Assembly: GCA_039933635.1 (NCBI GenBank)
Contig: JBDTNQ010000081.1
Coordinates: 1 to 19,876 of the forward strand
Reading direction: 5' to 3'
DNA: 19,876 nucleotides
Origin: JBDTNQ01 sp039933635
Lineage (GTDB): Bacteria; Acidobacteriota; Vicinamibacteria; Vicinamibacterales; SCN-69-37
In this document: positions 7,293 to 17,390 of the stretch, one piece after another
Position numbering within the stretch: the first letter of the stretch is position 1
Layout: every line of letters begins with the position of its first letter
Translations under genes and position numbers: made by a program
Notes under the pieces: generated by a model
Told to the model about the DNA's origin: nothing
What the model saw: only the letters and a program-made list of their open reading frames with translations
Databases searched by the model: none

Positions 7293-8465
7293 CTAGCGCT
7301 TCGTGATCGTGATCCCCTTCATCACGATCTCCGTTCGAGGCGCCTCGCCGTCGACGGGCACCGTGGCGATGGCCCGGACGACATCCATGCCGTTGGCGAC
7401 CCGGGCGAAGACGGTGTACTTGCCGTCGAGCGCGCGGCACTCGCCAATGCAGATGAAGAATGACGTCGATCCGCTGCCGGGATCGTCGCCGCGCGCCATC
7501 GAGACGATGCCAGGCACGCTTGGCGTGTCCGTGAACTCCGGCGGCAGGTTGTGGAGGATGCCCTGCTGGCGGACGGTCAGCGGCGCCTGCCGGAAGGCCA
7601 GCGCACCGGTCTGAATCACGAAGTTCGCCGCCACGCGGTGGACCTTGATGCCGTTGTAGATGCCGGCAGCGGCGAACTGCAGGAACGCGCGCACCGTTTC
7701 AGGCGCCTTGTCCGGCAACATCTCCAGATCGATCGATCCCAGGGACGTTTCGACGGTCGCCTTGTACGCGGCAAGATCGGCGGGCATCAAAGCAACGAAC
7801 GGATCGACGGGCGTGTCGCGAATCGTCACCGTCCGGATCTCGATGCGCTCGCGCGGACGTCCGTCCGCTTCCGCGTCGCGGGCGGAAATCGCCTGGACGA
7901 CCTCGAGGCCGTCGACCACGCGGGCGAACACGGTGTATTGGCCGTCGACGCCTGGCTGATCCGACGCGCAGATGAAGAACTGCATGCCCGCGCTATCGGG
8001 CATGTTGGGCAACAGCACGGCGGAGACCGCGCCGGCGGTGTGCTTCTCGGCGCGTGATTCCGCGCGGACCTGGTTGAAGCCACCTGACCCGTAGTCGGCC
8101 GTCTTCGCCGGATCCTTCGAGAGCGGATCGCCGCCCTGAATGATGCCGTAACGGATGACCCGGTGAAACGTCGTGCCGTTGTAGGCGCCTTCTCGAGCCC
8201 GGGTGATGAACAGCCCCACCTGGTTGGGTGCCGCATCGGGCATCAGCCTCATCACGATCGTCCCGGCGCTCGTCTCAATTACCGCCTGCTTGCCGCGCAT
8301 TTCGTCGGCGGTCAATGGTGTCCTGAAATAGGTTGGCACGGCGGGCTGAGTCGCAGCCGGCCGTGCGGGCGCGGGCCTCGGTGCCGGCCTGGGTGCGGGC
8401 CGTGGCGGCGGGGCCTGCGCCATCAGGAGCGCGGTGAGCAGCGGAATCAACATGAACATGGGCAT
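7293..8465 (-). CDS. Exported tandem-domain cyclophilin-type peptidyl-prolyl isomerase
   Basis: A 390-residue protein with an N-terminal signal peptide (MPMFMLIPLLTALLMAQA) and a low-complexity Pro-Arg-Ala linker (about 19-45). Two cyclophilin domains follow, about 62-214 and 228-388. Domain 1 has YNGTTFHRVIRYGIIQGGDP and MQFFICAS, with the catalytic Arg of the FHRV motif. Domain 2 has YNGIKVHRVAANFVIQTGA and TSFFICIG, where a Ser replaces the usual Gln of QFFI and VHRV replaces FHRV, so it may be weaker or specialised. The role would be isomerisation of X-Pro bonds during folding of exported proteins. The start at ATG 8465 (GGCGG a few bases upstream) is preferred because it begins the signal peptide; an ATG at 8459 is an alternative. 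It converges on the response regulator gene and diverges from the sulfurtransferase gene, 67 bp apart. Confidence 0.9.
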   Translation of the reverse strand: MPMFMLIPLLTALLMAQAPPPRPAPRPAPRPAPARPAATQPAVPTYFRTPLTADEMRGKQAVIETSAGTIVMRLMPDAAPNQVGLFITRAREGAYNGTTFHRVIRYGIIQGGDPLSKDPAKTADYGSGGFNQVRAESRAEKHTAGAVSAVLLPNMPDSAGMQFFICASDQPGVDGQYTVFARVVDGLEVVQAISARDAEADGRPRERIEIRTVTIRDTPVDPFVALMPADLAAYKATVETSLGSIDLEMLPDKAPETVRAFLQFAAAGIYNGIKVHRVAANFVIQTGALAFRQAPLTVRQQGILHNLPPEFTDTPSVPGIVSMARGDDPGSGSTSFFICIGECRALDGKYTVFARVANGMDVVRAIATVPVDGEAPRTEIVMKGITITKR

Positions 8466-8520
8466 CTTACCGCCGCGGCCCGGAGGGCATGGACGCGATG
8501 TGTCCGATCCGCCCCTGCGC

Positions 8521-8526
8521 CATAAT
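8521..8526 (+). promoter_or_regulatory. Candidate -10 element giving a leaderless sulfurtransferase mRNA
   Basis: CATAAT sits six bases before the ATG at 8533 in otherwise GC-rich sequence. A start site about seven bases downstream of such a -10 would fall on the ATG itself, so the mRNA would lack a leader; consistent with this, no Shine-Dalgarno sequence is visible. A convincing -35 box is absent. The complementary strand reads ATTATG and could also help drive the divergent cyclophilin gene. Confidence 0.3.
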
Positions 8527-8532
8527 GTCCGC

Positions 8533-9396
8533 ATGACTGACATCGCCGCTCGCGGCTACGCCAATCCGGGTGTACTCGTCTCCACCGATTGGGTTGCCGA
8601 ACACCTCACCGATCCCACCGTTCGCATCGTCGAATCCAATGAAGACACGCTGCTCTACGCGTCGGGACACCTGCCTGGCGCGGTGCACGTGGATTGGACG
8701 GCGGACCTGAACGATCCGCTCCGCCGGGACTACATCACGCGGAAGGGATTCGAGGCGTTGATGTCGCGGATTGGCGCGACGCCGAAGACGACGGTGGTGT
8801 TCTACGGCGACAAGAACAACTGGTGGGCCTGCTACGCCCTGTGGGTGTTCCAGCTATTCGGCCACAAGGGTGCGCGCATCATGGATGGCGGCCGCGTGAA
8901 GTGGGAGAAGGAAGGCCGCGCGTTGACGCGCGATGTCTCGGCCCTCACACCGACGCGCTACAAGGCGCCGGAGCGCAATGACAAGGCCATCCGCGCCTTC
9001 CGCGATCAGGTGCTGAAGCACATGAAGGCGAAGGGGCAACTCGTCGACGTGCGCAGCCCCGAGGAGTACGCGGGGACCCGCATGCACATGCCCGATTACC
9101 CGAACGAGGGCGCGTTGCGCGGCGGCCACATTCCGGGCGCCAAGAGCGTGCCGTGGGCCCGCGCGATCAACCCCGACGACGGCACTTTCAAGACCGCCGC
9201 CGAGCTGACGGAGCTCTACGTGAAGGCGAACAAACTCAAGAAGGACAAGCCCACGATCGCCTATTGCCGCATCGGCGAGCGCAGCAGCCACACGTGGTTC
9301 GCCCTGAAGTACCTGCTTGGATTCAAGAACGTGAAGAATTACGACGGCTCCTGGACCGAGTGGGGAAATTCCGTCGGACTTCCAATCGAACGGTAG
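8533..9396 (+). CDS. Thiosulfate/3-mercaptopyruvate-type sulfurtransferase (two rhodanese domains)
   Basis: A 287-residue tandem rhodanese. The inactive N-terminal domain (about 10-140) contains SGHLPGAVHVDW and VVFYGDKNNWWACYALW. The catalytic C-terminal domain (about 155-287) contains LVDVRSPEEYAGT, GGHIPGAKSVPWA and the active loop YCRIGERSSH, with the persulfide-carrying cysteine C245. The CRIGER loop is the form found in CysA-type thiosulfate sulfurtransferases such as those of mycobacteria, which favours thiosulfate or a general persulfide-donor role, though substrate cannot be settled from sequence. ATG 8533 is the first start compatible with the family N-terminus. The sufE-like gene follows 42 bp downstream, suggesting a shared role in sulfane-sulfur transfer. 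Confidence 0.93.
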   Translation: MTDIAARGYANPGVLVSTDWVAEHLTDPTVRIVESNEDTLLYASGHLPGAVHVDWTADLNDPLRRDYITRKGFEALMSRIGATPKTTVVFYGDKNNWWACYALWVFQLFGHKGARIMDGGRVKWEKEGRALTRDVSALTPTRYKAPERNDKAIRAFRDQVLKHMKAKGQLVDVRSPEEYAGTRMHMPDYPNEGALRGGHIPGAKSVPWARAINPDDGTFKTAAELTELYVKANKLKKDKPTIAYCRIGERSSHTWFALKYLLGFKNVKNYDGSWTEWGNSVGLPIER

Positions 9397-9422
9397 TACC
9401 GGGAGTCTTAAGACTCCCGGTA
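9397..9422 (+). repeat. Perfect 26-nt palindrome between sulfurtransferase and sufE
   Basis: The half TACCGGGAGTCTT (9397-9409) is followed directly by its exact reverse complement (9410-9422). It begins at the base after the sulfurtransferase stop codon (TAG 9394-9396) and ends 16 bases before the sufE ATG. It could fold as an 11-bp stem with a TTAA loop and act as a terminator, attenuator or mRNA end, or be a dimeric protein site. It resembles the hairpin after dinB (1056-1090) in position and in its ACCGGG...TCTT arms. Confidence 0.65.
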
Positions 9423-9438
9423 TCGTTTCAAGACTGTT

Positions 9439-9873
9439 ATGACTTTGCCGGCAAAGCTCCAGGATGTGCTCGAGCTGTTTGCGACGTTCGACGATCCGTC
9501 GGACCGGACGAACCTGCTACTGAGCTATGCCGATCAGTTTCGCGCGGTCCCGCCGACCGTTGCCTCGCGACCGTTCGGCAGGGAGCACCTCATCCCTCAC
9601 TGCGAGTCGGAAGCCTACGTGTGGGCGCTGAAGCAGCCGGATGGCACGCTGAAGCTGCACTTCGCCGTGGAAAATCCGTCTGGCGTTTCAGCGAAGGCGC
9701 TCGCCGCGATCCTCGACAAGACGCTGTCTGGCCTCGACCCGGCTGCCATCGCGACCGTCACGCCCGACATCGTCGAATCCATCTTTCGCCAGAACATTTC
9801 GATGGGCAAAGGGATGGGCCTGATGTCGATGGTCCAGGCCGTCAGAAGCCTCGCAAACGCCGCGTCTCGATAG
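9439..9873 (+). CDS. sufE: SufE-family cysteine desulfuration protein
   Basis: A 144-residue SufE-like protein; the E. coli protein is 138. SufE accepts persulfide sulfur from the cysteine desulfurase SufS on one cysteine and passes it to Fe-S cluster assembly. The acceptor lies in LIPHCESEAYVWA (C55), equivalent to the G-C-Q-S-x-V-W motif of SufE; here H and E replace the usual G and Q. The N-terminal helices (LQDVLELFATFDDPSDRTNLLLSYAD) and the C-terminal GMGLMSMVQAV helix also match. No sufS or sufBCD lies here; the upstream neighbour is a rhodanese, so it may take sulfur from a different donor. No ribosome site is obvious before the ATG. It converges on the dipeptidyl peptidase gene with a 20-bp gap and no visible terminator. 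Confidence 0.88.
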   Translation: MTLPAKLQDVLELFATFDDPSDRTNLLLSYADQFRAVPPTVASRPFGREHLIPHCESEAYVWALKQPDGTLKLHFAVENPSGVSAKALAAILDKTLSGLDPAAIATVTPDIVESIFRQNISMGKGMGLMSMVQAVRSLANAASR

Positions 9874-9893
9874 CACGCGTCAGTCGAACTGCC

Positions 9894-11960
9894 CTAGTGT
9901 CTCCGCTCCGCGTCGAGAAACGCCTTGCGCGTTTCTCGCGTCGCCGCTGAGTACTCCAGCATCTGCTTCGTGAAGTCCAACGGATACGACAGCCTCACGT
10001 CGGTGATCTCACCGCTCGCGTTGCGCGTCACCTCCATGGTCGGCTGCACGAAACCCGTGTAGGACGGCGCTTTGAGCGCATCCACGCGCGCGACGATCTG
10101 ATCGCGCAGCTTCGGGTCGAAGTGAATGCCGTAGGTGTCGAACAGCTTCCGCGCGGCGGCGAGATCACCTTCTGACTTGATCCGTTGCACTTCGGTCAGC
10201 AGGCGGCCGATACCCTCACGGAAACCCGGCACGTCGACGACCACATAGAACGTCTTCCCGTCGCGCTCCTTCTGCTCGATGGCCTTCGTGTTGGCCATCA
10301 GCCAGCGGACCACCATCTGGCGATTGCGCATGTGGTCCTCCTCGATCTGCGTCCCCTGGCGAACACGGCGCAACTGGACCAGCGCATTGCGCGCATAGGC
10401 CTCGTACTGCTCGCGCTGGATCTCCCCCTGATCTGCCGCCGAGAAGATGCCAAGCTCGACGAGCTTCGGATCGCCGATGAAGTACAGCCCCACCATGTCG
10501 GCCCGTCCTTCCTCGAGCGCGGAAAAGTACTCCTTGAGCGCCTCCTGCGGCGTGCTCTTGAGCTGATCCGCTTTCTTCCCGGAGGCGTGACCGATCACCT
10601 CGTGCATGTTCGTCAGCATGTCGTCCGCGATGCCGCCCCACTTCTCCGTGCGCGCCGCTTCTTCGGGCGTCCAGCTGAACTCATCACGCATCCGCGGATC
10701 GGCCGCCTTCGTGTAGGCCTCGACGACGTTGGACAGGGAGACCGATTTACTGCCGTAGGCCTCCCGCACGGATTCATCATTGGGCAGATTGATGCCGATG
10801 GGCGTCACGGGGCCTGAGTCACCCGTTTCCATGACGACGTCGATCGCGTTGGCGGTGATGCCCTGCACACCGGCCTTGCGGTATTTCGGATCCCACGGCA
10901 TGTGATCCTCGAACCACTGGGCGTCAGTCGCGAGCTTGCGGATGGTGTCCGTCTTCTGCTCATTGACGTAGAAGACCAACGCCTCCCACGCGCCCTTCAT
11001 GCCGCGGGCATCCACGTAGTTCTCGGTGAACCCATTGATGGTGTCGACCGGCGACGCCTTGTCGGCCACCCAGGCAATATCGTAGGCCTTGCGATCAATG
11101 GGCTCGCCGGTTCGGTACCACTTGATCAACGCGTCGAGCGCGGTCGCCATGGCCGGCGTGGCGTACGGCCTGGCTGCCTCGAGGTGCGCGACAACCGCGC
11201 GGATCGGGGCGTCATACCGGCCGTCGACGCGATACACCTCTTCCACGAGCCTGCCGTTCCGTTTCACGACCCGCGAGTTCAGCGGGTACTTTTCTTGGAA
11301 CGTCTTGAGGTCTGCCAGCGTGACGCCGCTGTACATGTTGTTGGAACTTGCCGTCAGAATGTCCTGACCGGGCGGTGGCGTTTTCGCGGTCACTGACGGC
11401 GCCGTCTTCGGATCGAAGAACATCGGCTGCAGCCGTGTGAGTCGCTGATCGATCGTCTCGCCCGGTGCGAGCATCACGTCGGCCCCGGCGGCCACCGCAC
11501 CCTTCACCGCGGCGGCAAACGCTTCGGGCGTGGCCGTCAGCACGAACTTCTTCGTGGTCAGGTTGTTGTAGGGCCCGCTGTTGATCCAGAACAGCTTCGC
11601 GTATTTCTGGATGGCGCCAAGGGTCACGGCGTCGGTTGATCCAGGGTGGGCCACCACGGCCTCGATGAGCTCGCGCATTTCGAGGGCATGGGCCGACTGC
11701 TGGTCGTAGTAGATGTCGCGCCCGGCGATCGCGGCCTGGGCCAGGTGCCACATGAGGATCCGATCCTTCAGCGGCCGTCCGGCAAACCCGTCCGCATACA
11801 GCTGCACGACCGCGGCATCGTCGACCCGCTCGAGCAGGTAGCGGCGCTCGGGAGCCGCTGCCGGCTGGGCCGGAGCCGGTGTCGGCGTCTTGTTCGAGCA
11901 GGCGGTCGACATCGCGAGTGTGAGGGCACCGCAGGAAAGAAGGAGGTATCTCGCAGTCAT
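9894..11960 (-). CDS. Exported M49-family dipeptidyl peptidase III, probable lipoprotein
   Basis: A 688-residue zinc metallopeptidase of family M49, which removes dipeptides from the N-terminus of oligopeptides. The diagnostic HEVIGH motif (zinc ligands H453 and H458, catalytic E454) and the EEGRAD motif (third ligand E484) are both present. NLPNDESVREAYGSKSVSLSNV upstream is typical of bacterial members. The start is set at ATG 11960, with TGGAG seven bases upstream; it opens a signal sequence (YLLLSCGALTLAMSTAC) ending in a lipobox-like S-T-A-C, followed by a Pro/Ala-rich spacer. It is therefore probably anchored in the envelope, unlike cytosolic eukaryotic DPP III. The gene lies 37 bp after metH on the same strand, so co-transcription is possible but its role there is unclear. 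Confidence 0.92.
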   Translation of the reverse strand: MTARYLLLSCGALTLAMSTACSNKTPTPAPAQPAAAPERRYLLERVDDAAVVQLYADGFAGRPLKDRILMWHLAQAAIAGRDIYYDQQSAHALEMRELIEAVVAHPGSTDAVTLGAIQKYAKLFWINSGPYNNLTTKKFVLTATPEAFAAAVKGAVAAGADVMLAPGETIDQRLTRLQPMFFDPKTAPSVTAKTPPPGQDILTASSNNMYSGVTLADLKTFQEKYPLNSRVVKRNGRLVEEVYRVDGRYDAPIRAVVAHLEAARPYATPAMATALDALIKWYRTGEPIDRKAYDIAWVADKASPVDTINGFTENYVDARGMKGAWEALVFYVNEQKTDTIRKLATDAQWFEDHMPWDPKYRKAGVQGITANAIDVVMETGDSGPVTPIGINLPNDESVREAYGSKSVSLSNVVEAYTKAADPRMRDEFSWTPEEAARTEKWGGIADDMLTNMHEVIGHASGKKADQLKSTPQEALKEYFSALEEGRADMVGLYFIGDPKLVELGIFSAADQGEIQREQYEAYARNALVQLRRVRQGTQIEEDHMRNRQMVVRWLMANTKAIEQKERDGKTFYVVVDVPGFREGIGRLLTEVQRIKSEGDLAAARKLFDTYGIHFDPKLRDQIVARVDALKAPSYTGFVQPTMEVTRNASGEITDVRLSYPLDFTKQMLEYSAATRETRKAFLDAERRH

Positions 11961-11997
11961 AGCGACTCCAGTATCAAGAGACGTGGGGCTGCCGTCA

Positions 11998-15675
<3,678 letters not shown>

Positions 15676-15685
15676 GGTTGGTGAC

Positions 15686-16708
15686 TTAGGAAGCTGTGTC
15701 TCCGTGACCTGAGACACCGGACCGTCGCAATCGTCGAGACCGTGCAGAAGACCGGGTTTTCGTGATGTTCGAGGAGGCCAAGTTGGCCTTGGCTCCAGCC
15801 GCGATCAGGACCGTGAACGGATCGCCAGGGGTCCGGGCGCCAACCCGGACGGTCACGTGGCTGAACCCCGCGTTCGACAGAAGATTGTGCAACTGATCGT
15901 CGCGGAAACCGAGCCACCGGTCGCCAAGTTTGGCGCGGACCCACTCTTCCTTGTGCTCGCGCAGATCCAGCACGAGCACGCGCCCGCCGGGACGCAGCAC
16001 ACGGTGCGCTTCGTCCAGCGCCTCCGCCGGTTGCTCAGCGTGGTGCAGCGCCTGCGACAGGAGCGCGATATCGACGGATGCATCAGCGAGCGGCAGGTGT
16101 TCGAGGGTGCCGCGCTGCCACGTGATGTTGCGCACCTTGCGCCGGGTGGCCAACGCGCGGCCTCGTGCCAGCACGGCCTCGGCATGATCAATCGCGATCA
16201 CCTTACGGGCCCAGCGGGCGGCTTCAATCGAGAGATACCCTTCGCCGCACCCGAGGTCCGCGACGTCCGCGGCCGGCAGCAGCATTCCAAGCGCCCGCGA
16301 CCATGCGGCCCAGCTCCTTCCCGGAACCATTTGACCGTGCTCCCCCGAGACACCGTGCTCGACGAAGCTTTCCTTCCGCACGCGCCGCACTTCCTGCAGC
16401 CGGGCATCGTCTCCCCGCGTCTCCGCCGTGGTCGCGCCAAACTCCTGACGAAGCCACTGCCAGAGCGGGGCCCGCTCGTCGTGGCCGGGCACCAGGCTGT
16501 ACCAGGTGTATCCGCCCGTTCGCTCCTCGGTCACCAGGCCCGCTTCGCGCAGCAACCCGAGGTGACGCGACACGCCCGATTGGGCGATGCCGAGAATCGC
16601 CGTGAGCTCCGACACGTTCAGGGCCTCGAACGACAGCACCCGCAACAGCCTCAGCCGGGCATCGTCGCCCAGAAGCTTCAGAAGTCCAGAAACGCCCTTC
16701 ACATCCAT
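15686..16708 (-). CDS. ArsR-family regulator fused to a SAM-methyltransferase-like domain (SahR-like)
   Basis: A 340-residue two-domain protein. Residues ~1-95 form an ArsR winged helix (LLKLLGDDARLRLLRVL, then NVSELTAILGIAQSGVSRHLGLLREAGLV, the recognition helix, and the wing GGYTWYSL). Residues ~140-310 form a class I methyltransferase fold with motif I VADLGCGEGYLS, the acidic end of strand 2 (AIDHAEAV), LEHLPLADASVDI and VLRPGGRVLVLDL. This architecture is that of SahR, reported in Proteobacteria to repress SAM-cycle genes and to sense S-adenosylhomocysteine with the methyltransferase-like domain. metH starts 10 bases downstream, supporting that role. Whether it still has methyltransferase activity cannot be told from sequence. 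The ATG at 16708 lies five bases from a 12-bp palindrome, a likely autoregulatory operator. Confidence 0.85.
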   Translation of the reverse strand: MDVKGVSGLLKLLGDDARLRLLRVLSFEALNVSELTAILGIAQSGVSRHLGLLREAGLVTEERTGGYTWYSLVPGHDERAPLWQWLRQEFGATTAETRGDDARLQEVRRVRKESFVEHGVSGEHGQMVPGRSWAAWSRALGMLLPAADVADLGCGEGYLSIEAARWARKVIAIDHAEAVLARGRALATRRKVRNITWQRGTLEHLPLADASVDIALLSQALHHAEQPAEALDEAHRVLRPGGRVLVLDLREHKEEWVRAKLGDRWLGFRDDQLHNLLSNAGFSHVTVRVGARTPGDPFTVLIAAGAKANLASSNITKTRSSARSRRLRRSGVSGHGDTAS

Positions 16709-16713
16709 AAATC

Positions 16714-16725
16714 TACATGCATGTA
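16714..16725. promoter_or_regulatory. 12-bp palindrome, candidate operator for the SahR-like regulator
   Basis: TACATGCATGTA is a perfect palindrome, AT-richer than its surroundings, in the 48-bp gap between the divergent regulator/metH unit and the hydrolase gene. It ends five bases before the regulator start and overlaps where a -35 box for the hydrolase promoter would fall, so a bound dimer could affect both directions. ArsR-family proteins bind short inverted repeats of this kind. Assignment to this regulator is inferred from position. Confidence 0.5.
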
Positions 16726-16744
16726 TGAACTTAAGACAAGCCGC

Positions 16745-16750
16745 TAGAAT
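16745..16750 (+). promoter_or_regulatory. Candidate -10 element of the hydrolase/pepF unit
   Basis: TAGAAT lies six bases before the GTG at 16757, a distance that would place the transcript start at the initiation codon (leaderless mRNA). No good -35 match is seen at the expected place, which overlaps the palindrome at 16714-16725. AGGA at 16752-16755 is too close to the GTG to be an efficient ribosome site. Confidence 0.3.
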
Positions 16751-16756
16751 CAGGAT

Positions 16757-17383
16757 GTGAAAACCTACCCCTCCGCCCGCGCGACGTCACCCGTCCTGGT
16801 GCTGGCACCTGGAGCCGGGGCGGGTGAAGACCACCCGTGGATGCGGAAGACGGCGCGTGGCCTGGCGGATCGCGGGGTGACGGTCGTGACCTTCGATTTC
16901 CCGTATCGCATTGCCGGCAGACGACTTCCGGATCGCGGGCCCGTACTCGAGGCGGCCTATCGGGCGGCATGGCAGGAGATTGCCGCGGGCTACGCTGCGG
17001 ACACAATCCTGTGCCTGGGCGGCAAGTCGATGGGCGGACGGATCGCCACGCAGGTGACAGCGGCCGGCGACCTCGCGCCGACGCCGGCGAAGGTCGTCTG
17101 TTTCGGGTATCCCCTGCATCCCCCCGGCCGGCCGGCGCAGCGGCGGGATCAGCATCTGCCGAAAATCACGGTGCCTATCCTCTTCATGCACGGCTCCCGC
17201 GACCCGTTTGGATCCTCTGAGGAGATGACCGAACTGGTCGGCTGGCTGCCACGGGCGACGTTGTCGGAGGTCGAAGGCGGCGACCACTCACTCGCCGTGG
17301 CCGCGCGGCAGGATCCGAAGGGTGTGGCATTCGAGCAAGCCCTCGATCGCGTGGCCCAGTGGGTGATTGACGGTCGCATATGA
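16757..17383 (+). CDS. Alpha/beta hydrolase of the KANL3/Tex30 (dienelactone-hydrolase-like) type
   Basis: A 208-residue compact alpha/beta hydrolase. The N-terminal VLVLAPGAGAGEDHPWM matches the first strand and oxyanion region of KANL3/Tex30 proteins. The nucleophile elbow is GGKSMGGR (S91); the acid and base of the triad are D149 (MHGSRDPFG) and H177 (EGGDHSL). No signal peptide or membrane segment is seen, so it is probably cytoplasmic. The substrate is unknown. The start is GTG 16757; no good ribosome site precedes it and the upstream gap is only 48 bp. pepF begins 7 bases after its stop, so the two are probably co-transcribed, divergent from the SahR-like/metH unit. Confidence 0.85.
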   Translation: MKTYPSARATSPVLVLAPGAGAGEDHPWMRKTARGLADRGVTVVTFDFPYRIAGRRLPDRGPVLEAAYRAAWQEIAAGYAADTILCLGGKSMGGRIATQVTAAGDLAPTPAKVVCFGYPLHPPGRPAQRRDQHLPKITVPILFMHGSRDPFGSSEEMTELVGWLPRATLSEVEGGDHSLAVAARQDPKGVAFEQALDRVAQWVIDGRI

Positions 17384-17390
17384 TCCACGG

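Noticed and set aside
15676..15717. Upstream ATG (15717) as the metH start
   Set aside because: It would overlap the end of the SahR-like gene and add 14 residues absent from MetH; ATG 15675 aligns directly.
15749..15757. AGACCGGGT, a half copy of the palindrome arm
   Set aside because: It lies inside the 3' coding end of the SahR-like gene and has no complementary arm nearby; a chance match is likely.
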